Counted from the first letter of the stretch, positions 1-11,612 are shown. The stretch: DNA of 64,000 nucleotides from Ilex aquifolium (GCA_951799425.1 OX637393.1:21059744-21123743), one strand, 5' to 3'. Numbers and translations: made by a program. Notes: generated by a model from the letters alone, not told the origin.

Positions 1-163
1 CCCATATCTCACAGCAAATCAAAAAGGTTACCATCAAAAGGTCTCTACCACTGCTTACCTTAGAAATATCAACAAAAGTTCCCTGTGGATTCGACTCCGG
101 ACTCAAACCGGATTATTACTACAGCTTGACCGCCTGCACTTGGGTGTACATTGGATCAATCGC
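1..163 (+). repeat. LTR-A 3' end fragment
   Basis: Matches the 3' end of the family A LTR in plus orientation (same block as 22650-22829 and, reversed, 12918-13090). The shared core contains GATTCGACTCCGGACT and CTTGGGTGTACA. It meets a family A piece of opposite orientation at about 165-171, so it is either a second LTR or an inverted part of the element A 3' LTR. Confidence 0.75.
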
Positions 164-170
164 TGTCAGT

Positions 171-331
171 AGTCCTGAGGATCCAGTTGGGGTACTTGCC
201 TTGAACCGATGAGTCTTTCTATGCAAGAGTCATCCGTGTCATAGAAAGACCCCACGGTTATACAAAGTACCTTAGCTTTGCTAGATGCAATCAATCATCC
301 AATAAGCAAAAAGAGATAAACATTGCATATT
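171..331 (-). repeat. LTR-A internal fragment (element A 3' LTR)
   Basis: Nearly identical to 13451-13606 in the element A 5' LTR, in the same orientation. It is the far part of the element A 3' LTR, cut off from 7616-8493 by the insertion of B1. About 375 bp of LTR (equivalent to 13607-13983) is missing at the split. Confidence 0.75.
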
Positions 332-389
332 TGATTCAAGCATACCCCGTGACGATGCCTACGGTGTATCAAGAACTCACAACCATGTC
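332..389 (-). repeat. short LTR-B fragment
   Basis: Resembles 20443-20500 of the B2 LTR and, reversed, about 1745-1800 of LTR B1. A minus-oriented scrap of family B therefore sits directly beside the plus-oriented B1 element. Confidence 0.6.
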
Positions 390-2300
390 TGATGAGAGCA
401 AAATATTGCATATTTGATGGCCTCATTATATGCATTTTAACTCAACTTTTGCATTTAAGTACTTAGTGTTAGCCAAAGTTGTGAATAATATTGATATTTT
501 GATGTTGCATGTTTTGATAGCTTAAATGATGGATTTTAGGACTTTGCAACTATGTTGGATGTGAGGTGAAGTGGTGAACTCATGAAATGAGGATTGAGAG
601 GCTTGGAAGGTAAAGAAATCAAGAAAAATGCATTTTGGATGAAGACCTTCCGGAAGGTTTATGAAGACCTTCCGGAAGGTTTAGCCCACTGGAATTTCGT
701 AATTTTGACACTGTACCACTGTTTTTCTAACTTTTGACCATGATCTACTTCGAATTTGAAAAAGTGAAAAACATGAAAGTTGTAGATATGGATGTCCTTT
801 TTATTGTGTCAAAATTTCAGCTCAATCCAACGGTTGGATCAAAATTTATTATTTTTCTACCAAAACTGGTCCAGAGCTGTCACCAGATTCCAGTAGGTTA
901 AACCTTCCGGAAGGTTGTCATCGTTCTTCCGGAAGGTCTTGCCCAGAATGCGAAAAACAGCCTGCAACTCAACTTTGCGTCTTGGGGGTCCCACCTAATC
1001 TTCTCCCACTTGCTCCCCAACATTATCTTACACAAGCACATGCTTCCCTTACACATTTGGAGGACTTTGGAGGCTTTGCATTGAAGAAGGCATGGGAGGG
1101 AAGTGGGCTACCATGGGGGTGTTGTTCTAGCTTGTCCAAGGCAATCAACTCAGCCCCTCTTTGGTGTAAGACCTGCACACACCTAGGGGGACCCTCCATG
1201 GACGAAATTCAAGGCTTTCACTCTCCATTATACATTCAACATTCAACACACAAGAAGAGGGGTTGGCTACCTAAGCTTAGGATTAGATATAGAAAGCTCC
1301 AAGGGGGAAGATGATGAATAGTGCTCAAAGTGACGTTTTTGCATTTTTCTTCCACTCTTTCACTTGTAGTTTAATGTAAGAACCTTGTAAACTTCATTTA
1401 TTGTCTTTAATGTCATTCCTTTCAAGTTTATTGCAAGTTTACTTTCATGTTCTTCATTTCACCATTGTTATTTAAGTTTTCTTCATTTCAAGCTTTTATA
1501 TTGGGTATTGCATATTTTTCCTTCATAGTTTTAGATTTCTTGTTGTAAGTTAAGTTCCATGCTCCATTTCCCTTCCATGTTCATTTCCTTTATGCTTGTC
1601 TTGCATTGTTAATATGAGTAGCTAGGATTTAAGTTGGTTAATCCAAGGGAAAATTCCTCTTGGGAATACCATTTTCAACTCTTCTTCATTCCTCCCTTTA
1701 GAGTCAAATGGTTCGGTTTGACGGGGTTGAGAGTGGATGAGTTGGTGAGCCTTTGATATTTCGTAGGCCTAGTCACGGTTTATGCTTAAATACTCACCAA
1801 TCTCGTCCCTAGCTTCCCCCGAATCAATCGTTCATTCATGCTCAATCGGAGGAAGGCTTTGAGTTGATTTGATATTCCCATTGGAATGAACCCTTTGGAT
1901 TAGCCAACACTTGCTTTATTTGCATTTTCATTTACAAACCAAACACAAAACTCAAACAAAAGATTTTACATTTTCTTTTCATTTTTGCAAAATCACTTTC
2001 ACAAAACTCCCTTTCCTTCCCTGAGGAGACGACCTTGGAATATTTTCCAAGTAAAACACACGACCACAAAAGACTCCTTTCAATTGGGGAGCACTTTTGT
2101 TCACACGCATTCCATTCCACATTTCATTCCATACATTTTGTTCATTCCACATTTCCATTCACATTTGTTGTTGCTCCTATATCTCTTGCATTATCCGGAG
2201 GGAGAGTGACACTCCCCCATCACTATAAGCCACATACACACATTGATGGTGAGGGTGATGTTTAGGGGTTAGGTAATACAACACGGTTTTCATTCAATCA
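390..2300 (+). repeat. B1 5' LTR
   Basis: Begins TGATGAG and ends CAATCA, giving TGAT/ATCA inverted ends, four bases before the primer site. About 1.7 kb is roughly 99% identical to 5743-7440 (I counted about 17 single-base differences by eye). The last roughly 200 bp does not match the other LTR but resembles the B2 LTR. Confidence 0.88.
645..938 (+). repeat. family B palindrome array in 5' LTR
   Basis: Perfect 14-bp palindromes ACCTTCCGGAAGGT lie at 645-658, 667-680 and 902-915, with an imperfect copy at about 925-937. The phrase GCCCACTGGAATT follows the second copy. Repeated at the same offsets in the 3' LTR (about 5998-6290). Confidence 0.9.
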
Positions 2301-2303
2301 TTT

Positions 2304-2321
2304 TGGCGCCGTTGCCGGGGA
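2304..2321 (+). promoter_or_regulatory. primer binding site (tRNA-Asp)
   Basis: TGGCGCCGTTGCCGGGGA is complementary to the 3' end of plant tRNA-Asp(GUC), the usual primer of Athila elements. It lies three bases after the LTR end. Confidence 0.93.
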
Positions 2322-2431
2322 AGGTTAAGCGTTGAGTTCAAGAGGTGATTTTGGGACGGCATAAGGTAAGTCTTGTGATTTTCATCACGGGCCAAGGTAT
2401 GTCGTCTAACTTGTAAATATTTTATTTTAGT

Positions 2432-3418
2432 TTGTGTTTTGTAATGTTTTCTAATTATTATGGAAATGTATATAATGCCCAAAATTTGCAAAATGTGTGT
2501 AAGATTTGTGATGAGTATGGGCATATTACTAGTGAGTGCCCAAGAATGGCCTCTTATTTTGAAAACGTTTGCAAGATTTGTGGTGAATATGGACACATCA
2601 CTAGTGAGTGCCCTATAAATGCCCCTTATTTTGGAAACGTTTGCGAAATTTGTGGTGAAAATGGACACCTCACTAGTGAATGCCCAATAAATTATCCGGT
2701 TCAACACTTTGAATGCGAAGGTTCAAATTCAAATTTGGCCTCCGAAATTTTTTACCATAACCATTATGTTACACCGAGTTATTCGAGTTATGGTTGGGAG
2801 AATGAACCTCATGATTGGTCATCCGATCTCACACCACCAAATGAATCTCCCCATTATCCAACATATGAGGACTCAACCGAACAAGCATTGGAAAATACTT
2901 TTTATGAGTTTATGCAATCCCAAATGGAATGCAATGCCCAAATGGAATGCATTGCCCAACAACTTAATGCATTGACTAATGCTACAATTGTTATGCATGA
3001 AGAACAACACCTTGAGTATAGTCAATGTATTGAGGATGACCCCCCCAATGAAATGCATATGGATGTTGAATCTCCCACCACTATAGATTGTGAAACATTT
3101 GATGAAGTTATTATCTTGCATGAGGCTAATGAGCCCAAGGACATTTTGCCATCTATGAGTGGTGTTGAGATTCACATTTCTCAACTTGGGGAGGGCATTG
3201 CAATGGAGTTAAGTGTTGAGACTCTTAAAGAAAAATTGAATACTCCACCTTTTGTATTGCATAAACTTGCCTATATCTTGGTTTGGTTGAGATTTTTGAC
3301 TTCTTTTCCTTTGTATTGTTGGATAGATTGGTTAGAAAGGGCATTGATGCAACAAAAAAAATTTAAAATCAAGAAAATCCATGGGCGCAAGGTCATATCC
3401 GAATTGAAGCCGGATTGA
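2432..3418 (+). CDS. triple CCHC zinc-knuckle protein of B1
   Basis: An open frame of 328 codons, the only sizeable ORF of B1. Three near-identical CCHC knuckles sit at the N-terminus: C23-C26-H31-C36, C47-C50-H55-C60 and C71-C74-H79-C84, each with a C-x2-C-x4-H-x4-C pattern and a GHITSEC-like core. Such knuckles bind nucleic acid in Gag nucleocapsids. No capsid domain is recognisable upstream, so this is not a normal Gag. The middle is acidic and rich in Met, Gln and Asn; a hydrophobic stretch lies at about residues 285-310 and the tail is basic. The ATG at 2432 is the first in frame, but the true start is uncertain. Possible roles are RNA packaging in trans or a chance-preserved relic. Confidence 0.72.
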   Translation: MCFVMFSNYYGNVYNAQNLQNVCKICDEYGHITSECPRMASYFENVCKICGEYGHITSECPINAPYFGNVCEICGENGHLTSECPINYPVQHFECEGSNSNLASEIFYHNHYVTPSYSSYGWENEPHDWSSDLTPPNESPHYPTYEDSTEQALENTFYEFMQSQMECNAQMECIAQQLNALTNATIVMHEEQHLEYSQCIEDDPPNEMHMDVESPTTIDCETFDEVIILHEANEPKDILPSMSGVEIHISQLGEGIAMELSVETLKEKLNTPPFVLHKLAYILVWLRFLTSFPLYCWIDWLERALMQQKKFKIKKIHGRKVISELKPD

Positions 3419-3618
3419 CAAGAGCCCTCTTTGTTTGTTTTAATGTACATAGTAGTTAGCCCTCTTTGTTTTTATTTTCGTGTATATATGTGTGATTCAA
3501 GTTTTTGATAGGTTATATGTCTTAGAAAGGGTGTTAAAATGTTTTGGAGTTGAGGAGATTTGGTTTGGTTGAGAATTTTTTTTTAAAGCAATGGAATGGT
3601 TTTGCAGCAAAAGGCAAT

Positions 3619-3791
3619 ACCTTCCGGAAGGTTTTGCCTACTGGAATTTTTTGCCTCAGGCGATAAGCAAAACCTTCCGGAAGGTTTTGTCTACTAGAAT
3701 AAACCTTCCAGAAGGTTTTACCTGTTGACCTCTTTATTCAACTGTTCCTGCTCAAACCTTCCGGAAGGTTTCTATCGACCTTCCGGAAGGT
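3619..3791 (+). repeat. family B palindrome array, internal
   Basis: Perfect ACCTTCCGGAAGGT at 3619-3632, 3672-3685, 3756-3769 and 3778-3791, and a one-base variant at 3703-3716. The block around it (3500-3900) is homologous to the region upstream of the B2 post-pol ORF (25545-25260, minus strand), although B1 has lost that ORF. Confidence 0.88.
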
Positions 3792-3839
3792 TTTGCCCAA
3801 AATGCTAAAAAAAGTGGGTTTTATGTTAAAATTTTTGAA

Positions 3840-3926
3840 AAACCCTTTACATTTCCCCCAAACCTCAAGCTCCCAAGCTTTCTCCTCTCCTTCTGCTCTA
3901 TTCAACTCTTCGACATACCTCCTCTA

Positions 3927-3960
<34 letters not shown>

Positions 3961-5722
3961 GGGTGTATCTTATTTTTCCACTTTCTTTCATTTTTCTCAT
4001 TGCATGATTCTTTGTGCATTGAGGACAATGCATAGTTCAAGTTGGGGGGTGAGGTGCACCATTTACATGTTCCGCCACTTTTTGTATAGAATAAGTTGGA
4101 AATGTGAAAATTTTAAAAAAATTTGGAACATTTTTGTGAAAAATATTCAATATTGAACTATATTCCTCTATCTTAGTTGTTATGGGATTTGTGAATTGCT
4201 TGATCTTCATTTTGAACTTTGAATACATGAGCACATTATAGAAGTTTATCCTATTGCCAAGAGTATCACATATGTGTTTTCTTTCAAACTTAACCATAGT
4301 GCACCATGAACTTGTAATTTTGGTAATTTACGGATTGAGTTCACATTTTAGTGCTTGACATGAATAGTGGAGATGAGTAAGAACCCATGTGAGTTTTAGT
4401 GCCAATTCTTGTTGGAGGGAACTTACATGTACTCAAGGAACAATTTTTTAAATTTCACGTTTGTTCAATAATCTCATTATGCTTGTTTTGGTTAGGTGCA
4501 TTTGTGTAGTTGATTGACTTTGTCTTGAAATGCAATTTGCTCTCCCATGCCTATCTAGAAATGATCTTAGGCCATCTTTGATTTGCTTTGAGCCTTAGCC
4601 TTTTTCTTGTGAAAAATTTATCCCTAGTGCCATGGTTGAGCCTAATTGAATTCGTTTCTATGCCATACGTTTGACCAAGCCAATGAAAATGATAAATATC
4701 TACCTTACCTTGGTTGTTCCTAGAGCTAAGTATGAGTAATCATAAAAGAGAAGGAAGTATGGTGTGGAAACTCAAACAAAAAGGATGAATGATGTTGGAA
4801 CTCAAAGAGTTCAAACGGAAAAGAATGATAAAATACAAGAGAAGGAGAAAAATGGGTGAAAGAAGAAAAAAAGAAAAGAAAAGAAAAGAAACAAAGAATT
4901 GGTGATGGTGTGAGAATCAAAATCCCATGAAAAGGGAAGTGTTTGTCCAAGATTTAAAGTCTCTCACTCGGAACAACCCTCTTTGTTATCCTATACCCTT
5001 CATTTCACCTACCTAGATACCACCCCAAGGCCCCATTATAACCCTTGAAAGTCCTAAATGATCTAGAGAAGCATGGGGAAGACACACTTTTAAAGAAAAA
5101 GTAAAGTTAATTTTGCTATCTAATGCCCTAGCATTCCTTTCATGAGATTATGCCAAGGTTGTTTCATTTGTATACATGTGCTTCATTTTTGGATTATATG
5201 TGAGCACTTTGTTTTGAGCACAAGATTCTATCTCACATATACACATGGAGAGCATGCTAGGATAATCATGAGTGATTCATTGTTGAGAGAACACCCTTGG
5301 TGAGTTTTTGCATTGAAGCTTAATTTGGATAGCCATGTGAATGTGAATTACGTTGAGTAAATGCTTAAATTACATGTTCATTCCACACACACACGAGTTT
5401 GAAAATGAATGTGTAGGTGAATACTCTAGAATAGCATTTAAAGCTATAATGTGTTTCATTTGTTTTTAGTTCGGGTGTTTTGAACAAAGCTATTTTTGAA
5501 ATCCCATTGCTAGTTAAGATAGGGGAATATGCTTTAAATATTGGATATTAGCAAAAGAAGTTTGTAGGTACCTTCACTGGAAACCTTCACGAGACAAAAC
5601 TCGTCCACTAGGGATCACCTAGGGGTTTAAAGGCTTATTGCATATGCTAAATGCAATTTCGGAATTAGTATAGGTTTATTTTTTGTTTGCTTGCTTTTAC
5701 ATTTTGTTTGCTAGGGACTAGC
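3840..5722 (+). other. Athila non-coding spacer of B1
   Basis: No credible ORF. It holds a 27-A run (3928-3954), the phrase ATTGAGGACAATGC near 4019 followed by a G-rich stretch (a common mark after pol in Athila elements), and a long spacer that aligns in pieces with B2 (about 25750-27350, minus strand) and A (about 8560-9760, minus strand). Confidence 0.7.
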
Positions 5723-5742
5723 AAATCTTAAGTTGGGGGGTG
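5723..5742 (+). promoter_or_regulatory. B1 polypurine tract
   Basis: AAGTTGGGGGGTG lies immediately before the TGATGAG start of the 3' LTR. The equivalent lies at 23456-23475 in B2 (minus). Confidence 0.85.
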
Positions 5743-7615
5743 TGATGAGAGCAAAATATTGCATACTTGATGGCCTCATTATATGCATTTTAACTCAACT
5801 TTTTCATTTAAGTACTTAGTGTTAGCCAAAGTTGTGAATAATGTTGATATTTTGATGTTGCATGTTTTGATAGCTTAAATGATGGATTTTAGGACTTTGC
5901 AACTATGTTGGATGTGAGGTGAAGTGGTGAACTCATGAAATGAGGATTGAGAGGCTTGGAAGGTAAAGAAATCAAGAAAAATGCATTTTGGATGAAGACC
6001 TTCCGGAAGGTTTATGAAGACCTTCCGGAAGGTTTAGCCCACTGGAATTTCGTAATTTTGACACTGTACCACTGTTTTTCTAACTTTTGACCAAGATCTA
6101 CTTCGAATTTGAAAAAGTGCAAAACATGAAAGTTGTAGATATGGATGTCCTTTTTATTGTGTCAAAATTTCAGCTCAATCCAACGGTTGGATCAAAATTT
6201 ATTATTTTTCTACCAAAACTGGTCCAGAGCTGTCACCAGATTCCAGTAGGTTAAACCTTCCGGAAGGTTGTCATCGTTCTTCCGGAAGGTATTGCCCAGA
6301 ATGCGAAAAACAGCCTGCAACTCAACTTTGCGGCTTGGGGGTCCCACCTAATCTTCTCCCACTTGCTCCCCAACATTATCTTACACAAGCACATGCTTCC
6401 CTTACACATTTGGAGGACTTTGGAGGCTTTGCATTGAAGAAGGCATGGGAGGGAAGTGGGCTACCATGGGGGTGTTGTCCTAGCTTGTCCAAGACAATCA
6501 ACTCAGCCCCTCTTTGGTGTAAGACCTGCACACACCTAGGGGGACCCTCCATGGACGAAATTCAAGGCTTTCACTCTCCATTATACATTCAACATTCAAC
6601 ACACAAGAAGAGGGGTTGGCTACCTAAGCTTAGGATTAGATATAGAAAGCTCCAAGGGGGAAGATGATGAATAGTGCTCAAAGTGACGTTTTTGCATTTT
6701 TCTTCCACTCTTTCACTTGTAGTTTAATGTAAGAACCTTGTAAACTTCATTTATTGTCTTTAATGTTATTCCTTTCAAGTTTATTGCAAGTTTACTTTCA
6801 TGTTCTTCATTTCACCATTGTTATTTAAGTTTTCTTCATTTCAAGCTTTTATATTGGGTATTGCATATTTTTCCTTCATAGTTTTAGATTTCTTGTTGTA
6901 AGTTAAGTTCCATGCTCCATTTCCCTTCCATGTCCATTTCCTTTATGCTTGTCTTGCATTGTTAATATGAGTAGCTAGGATTTAAGTTGGTTAATCCAAG
7001 GGAAAATTCCTCTTGGGAATACCATTTTCAACTCTTCTTCATTCCTCCCTTTAGAGTCAAATGGTTCGGTTTGACGGGGTTGAGAGTGGATGAGTTGGTG
7101 AGCCTTTGATATTCCGTAGGCCTAGTCACGGTTTATGCTTAGATACTCACCAATCTCGTCCCTAGCTTCCCCCGAATCAATCGTTCATTCATGCTCAATC
7201 GGAGGAAGGCTTTGAGTTGATTTGGTATTCCCATTGGAATGAACCCTTTGGATTAGCCAACACTTGCTTTATTTGCATTTTCATTTACAAACCAAACACA
7301 AAACTCAAACAAAAGATTTTACATTTTCTTTTCACTTTTGCAAAATCACTTTCACAAAACTCCCTTTCCTTCCATGAGGAGACGACCTTGGAATATTTTC
7401 CAAGTAAAACACACGACCACAAAAGACTCCTTTCGATTGGGGAGCATTTTTGTGCATACATATCCCATATTTACATCTTCCCATTTCCCTTTCCTCATTG
7501 CCCTTTCTTTTGACACTATCCCTAGGGGAAGAAACTCTTCTCCCCCGTCCATACATTGCATACATTGAGGGATAGTAATTAGGGGTTAGGAAAGACAACG
7601 TTTTTGTGACAATCA
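5743..7615 (+). repeat. B1 3' LTR
   Basis: Starts TGATGAG after the polypurine tract and ends CAATCA. Matches the 5' LTR until about 7440, then changes to an unrelated-looking terminal segment that still shares AGGGGTTAGG and the CAATCA end. An apparent 110-residue frame at 6335-6667, repeated at 982-1314, is LTR sequence and not a gene. Confidence 0.87.
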
Positions 7616-8493
7616 CTTCCTTAACCAAAAGATGAACTAACTCCCTTCTATGCATGTAAATGAAAGCATAAACATAAAACTACTCTTATAACAAGCAAGG
7701 AGATGTTGGACTAAAGCCAAACTAATCTCTAAAATAAAGACTTCATACAAGGAAAACATAAGCTTAAATCTACAATGTGAGTGGGAGTCTAAGCCTCCAT
7801 CAACCCTTCTACTTGGCTCCTTTAGCTCTCCAACAATGGGAGTATTTATAGGCAAGATGAGGAGACAAGAGGAGGTGAAGGAATAGTGTATGCCGCCCAT
7901 GTCCAAGTGAAAAACCAACTACTCTGCTGCCAGTCTGTGGAGAACGTTCGAACGTGAGTTGGCGTTCGAACGTTGTTTCTGTTTTGCTTTATAGTCGTTC
8001 GAACGTTGACTGACGTTCGAACGTTTCTTCTGTTTTTGCACTAAGGGCGTTCGAACGCCAGATGTGTTCTGACCCTCTCACTCGAGTGATCTGTTGGTCT
8101 TCTGTGAAGTTCAGTTCCACACTCTATGCAGTAGTCTGGTCTTCAATCAACTCAAGTGCACGTTCGAACGTGAGTTGGCGTTCGAACGTGACACTCAAGT
8201 GCCTAAGAGCTTCACAGTCTTCTTTCCTAACTGCAACACGACTTCTCTTAGTAGTTGAGTCTGCTACAGTTCATTGTGGCCGTTCGAACGTGAGTTGGCG
8301 TTCGAACGTTCTGGTTGTACTCCAAGCTTTTCCAATTTTGTGCTCTAATGTGCTGGTGTTGCATTCAAGTGTGGTACTTGTTGTTCTTGAGTCTTTGTTC
8401 AGTTTAGGGAATGAAATGACATCACTTAAACTCCATCAAAATACAATTAGTCTTAAAACGACATAGTAATATGCTAATTTTAAGTGCTAATCA
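7616..8493 (-). repeat. element A 3' LTR (proximal part)
   Basis: Nearly identical to 13984-14857. Its start in minus orientation is TGATTAG at 8493. Contains the family A palindrome array (7944-8311) and a TATA-like CCTATAAATACTCCC at 7838-7852, both read on the minus strand. Confidence 0.87.
7944..8311 (-). repeat. family A palindrome array in 3' LTR
   Basis: ACGTTCGAACGT-type palindromes (core CGTTCGAACG) occur in close pairs separated by TGAGTTGG-like spacers, for example 7944-7972, 8160-8189 and 8280-8309, with further copies near 7998-8022 and a partner-less copy near 8048. The array lies upstream of the TATA box at 7838-7852. Confidence 0.9.
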
Positions 8494-8512
8494 CACTCTC
8501 CAACCTAAATAT
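8494..8512 (-). promoter_or_regulatory. element A polypurine tract
   Basis: On the minus strand a purine-rich GGTTGGAGAGTG stretch abuts the TGATTAG start of the 3' LTR, preceded by a CTAGAGACTAGCAA phrase also seen before the B1 and B2 polypurine tracts. Confidence 0.75.
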
Positions 8513-10322
8513 TGCTAGTCTCTAGTAATATAAAAACAAATCTACTCCTAATGCTCGTTTTCGTAGGTCATCCGGTTGCATTTAGCTTATGCAACAAGCC
8601 GTTGAACCACTAGGTTTACTCTAGCGGACGAGTGTTGTCTCGTGAGGGTTTCCAGTGAAGTTACCCACAAACTTCAGTTGAACAGATGTGTATGTGGGAT
8701 TGCTAATTAAAGTAAATTAGCATTATGGTCGTTGAGGCACCCAATTCTCAATTTTGACTTATATCCCTCATGTCCCTCTTTCATAGGTATCTATTCTATA
8801 CAAAAATTAGCATCTGTTACATTGGCATTTGGAATTCCCAATGTAGTAGGAATGATCATTCACGCCACAGGAATTGTTACATAACAAACCCTCCCTTTTT
8901 CCACCTTCCATGGATAGCTTCGATTCCACAAACCTCTCGTAGAATGCTCTCAGTAAAAAGTTCACTCGGATTATAGTGACTTGTTTCTCACAGATCATGT
9001 GATTAGAAGGTGGCCAATCGAAAAATCACATGCATAATTAGGAAGGGAGTGAGATTTTAAGGAAGCAACTACTCATGTTTGACATAATCTCATGAAAGAA
9101 TATTGGCGCAATTTAAAGAAATACTATTTACCATATCCCAATTTTGATTAACAACACATGCATGTAATAGACTTGAGATCAATTAGGGCTTTTCATAGGT
9201 TGTAGCGTGGCCAGAGGTCAGTGGCTAACGAAATGACGTCAGAAGTATTCAAAAGATATCTTCTGTTTATGTAGTGTAGCACACATTTTTCTAACTTTTC
9301 GATATTTTGCCCAGAGATGATATTTCTTTCTTTCATTTTTCACTTTCTTGGCAATTTCTTGCCTTTTTGCTTCTTTTCTGTTTTAATTGTTCCCATTGAT
9401 TCTTCTTGTCATCGAAAAGTAGCCCCCACAGTCTTCCCCATTTCCTTGCATTTCTGTGTCATATTGATTTTCAAGAGGGTGCAAGAAAATTAGATAGCAA
9501 TGGTGTGTCAAGTATGTTTTCTTGTGGCTTGGTAATCATACGGGTTTATCGAATAAGAAATCATACATTGAGGGCTCAAGCATGGCTGACTAGGGAAATA
9601 ATTTTTTTTTAAAAGAAATGGCTAAGGCTCAATATCAAATCAAAAGATGGCCTAAAATCATTTCTCAAGTATGTGTACATGTATGTGTAGTATGTGAAGG
9701 CTTCTTGTGGGATATGTTAATAGATCGCTTTTAATTGCGTCAATCAAAGCAAGATTAATGAGACTATTCAAAATTGAGAGTGAAAGAATTTACTTGAGTA
9801 CACATCGATTATCTCTCGAAAGCATCGTAGGGCTCGAAGCTCACCATGGTATTCTTTGTTATCTCCACTAGTTATGTTGGGTTTTTCAGGGGATGTCGAT
9901 TATATATCGATTCCATTTTCGAGTCAGATCATCCTGTACCTTGAAAATAACAGATATCGACGCACATTTGACAATTTAAGCATAGAAATAATACCAATTG
10001 TCCAAGAGATGTGGTTTTAAGTCTCGATTGATAGGTCGAGGTGTCAAACCGATCATGTGCGTAGTTACTCTAACAAGCATTCTTAACATCCACATTCGTT
10101 CCATCATATTTTAAGTTTAAGCTAAATCTACATATGCATTAAAACAAATAAAAGTGATAAATGGAACCATTCATTTCTCAAAATATCATCGTTTAACATT
10201 AATATCAACGATTCAATTCATCCACAATCACACAAAAACTTACAACTATCAAAGAAGAAATTCATAAAAAGAAGCACTTAAATAAAAACAAGAACAAGAA
10301 CAAGAACAGGGATCCCTCTCTC
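8513..10322 (-). other. element A 3' non-coding spacer
   Basis: No gene. Parts match the Athila spacer in the other elements: about 8565-8680 corresponds to 5530-5690 (reversed), and about 9060-9760 to 26120-26850. In A this spacer lies after the ORF, whereas in B2 it lies before it. Confidence 0.6.
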
Positions 10323-11556
10323 TCACTCTCCTCCATGCCCACCATCTCCACCAGGTCCACCCCTCAGAAGCCTCAGAATCTCATCCTGCTTAGCTTCAAT
10401 GCTAAGCATGATTTCTCGTAAAGAACGTCGGGAGCTGGTGCTAGGCCCTGCCTCCTATGGCTGATCTCTCTCTCCTCCATCTCATCAAGCCCATCTTGCA
10501 CCTCATCCACTCCGTGGGCAGGGGGCTTTTCTTGTCTTGCCGCTGGGCCGCCACTATGACTTTGGCTTCTTCGGAATGAAGCCTTGTTCAGTGGCCCCAT
10601 TGGCTTTTGAATTTCCATCTCCGGCTTCACCCTAACCCCATGGTCCTTGCATATCTCAGTCACTAGGTTGCCGAAGGGAAGTGAATTCCGCTTCACGTCA
10701 CACCCTTTCTTCATCTAGTCAACACTAGGGAGGGGAGGTCAATACTTTGCCCTTTTCCAATAGCATACAAAAGTCGGGCCATGTCGGGCATAATTTCATT
10801 TTTCCTTCCAATTGGGGCAAAGTTTGACACCGCAATCAAGTTTAACATTTTGTATTTGTCAGTTAGCTCCCCTTGTCTGAAAAATTTCTTCCCAGTCCAA
10901 GAAAAATTAGGCATTCCCGTTATTTCCCTTCCCACAACATTCATTGCTACGTTCTTTCTTGGGGGATAGGCGGGACTTGGGACTCGAGGCACTTCTTGCC
11001 TAATCTCTCTTATGTAATCCTCGTTCACCTCGATGTGGATCCCCCTCACATAGCTCCTCAATGCTCCATTAACTATTTCGGCGTTGGAGTAAAACTCCCG
11101 CACCAAGTCAATTATGGCCTCTCCGCCGTTTTGCAAATACAACTTGCAACCCCTTCTCTCCATCTCTGCCATTATCCCCAATTCAACAAAATCAGTCAAA
11201 ACTACACCTCTCTCACACACCACAACATGTTTTTGGTAAAAATTGTCGTACCTGTCAGCTTTCAAAGCTGTGGGGAACCGGGTCTTGTCGTATCTTAGCG
11301 TGAGTGGTGGCCTTCCTTCTCGTACTTCCACAACCTCCTCGACGAAATTGGGCTCCAGGGTGTTTGGGTTGCGCCTGGCAGGAAGCTTGACTCTTGGCAT
11401 GGTGGTTTTGGTTTTTGAGTTTTGAGGGCTTTGAAATCTTGAATTTCTTTGTGAAAATGGAGGTTTTTGATATGGGAATGGTATTGGGAGGGTTGATTTT
11501 AGGTAAAAATGGAGAATGGGAGGTGTTTTGGGGTCTGGGTAGTGAAGAGTCACCAA
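10323..11556 (-). pseudogene. post-pol ORF of element A ('putative plant transposon protein' type)
   Basis: Read downward from 11556. The intended start may be the later ATG near 11400 (MPRVKLPARR). The first frame runs to TGA at 10711-10713 and includes YDNFYQKH, the family-like core LVREFYSNA and GMPNFSWTG. The next frame starts at an overlapping ATGA and carries LPFGNLVTEIC, which continues the same domain, so about one base was gained or lost there. A second frame change near 10430-10470 leads to a C-terminus with LSIEAKQDEILRLL and a Gly-rich tail ending at 10323. The B2 ORF at 23782-25086 is a homologue (LPFGNLVTQMC, REFYKKL). It sits where Athila elements carry their env-like ORF. Function unknown; assignment is by eye. 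Confidence 0.75.
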
Positions 11557-11612
11557 GGTTTTTTCGGTTTCTCAAGGGTTTTGGAGGGTTTTGAAATGAA
11601 GAAGATGAACCA

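Larger units (their letters stand above)
390..7615 (+). mobile_element. B1: non-autonomous Athila-like LTR retrotransposon
   Basis: Two direct LTRs (390-2300 and 5743-7615) flank an internal region of only about 3.4 kb with a tRNA-Asp primer site, one zinc-knuckle ORF, a palindrome array, a conserved non-coding spacer and a polypurine tract. No capsid, protease, RT, RNase H or integrase is visible, so it must have relied on an autonomous relative for movement. The spacer and the palindrome region are homologous to B2, which is probably that lineage. The flanks (ATGTC on the left, CTTCC on the right) do not form a TSD, which points to recombination or deletion after insertion. Confidence 0.88.

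Noticed and set aside
982..1314. 110-codon open frame, repeated almost exactly at 6335-6667
   Set aside because: It lies in both B1 LTRs in the region of the presumed transcript leader, and a decayed copy occurs in the B2 LTR. Repetition comes from the LTRs; there is no family resemblance.
8062..8466. Open frame across the family A palindromes (also 14459-14830)
   Set aside because: The frame is produced by the palindrome array and is opposite to the LTR sense; it contains peptide repeats such as SNVSWRSNV only because the DNA repeats.
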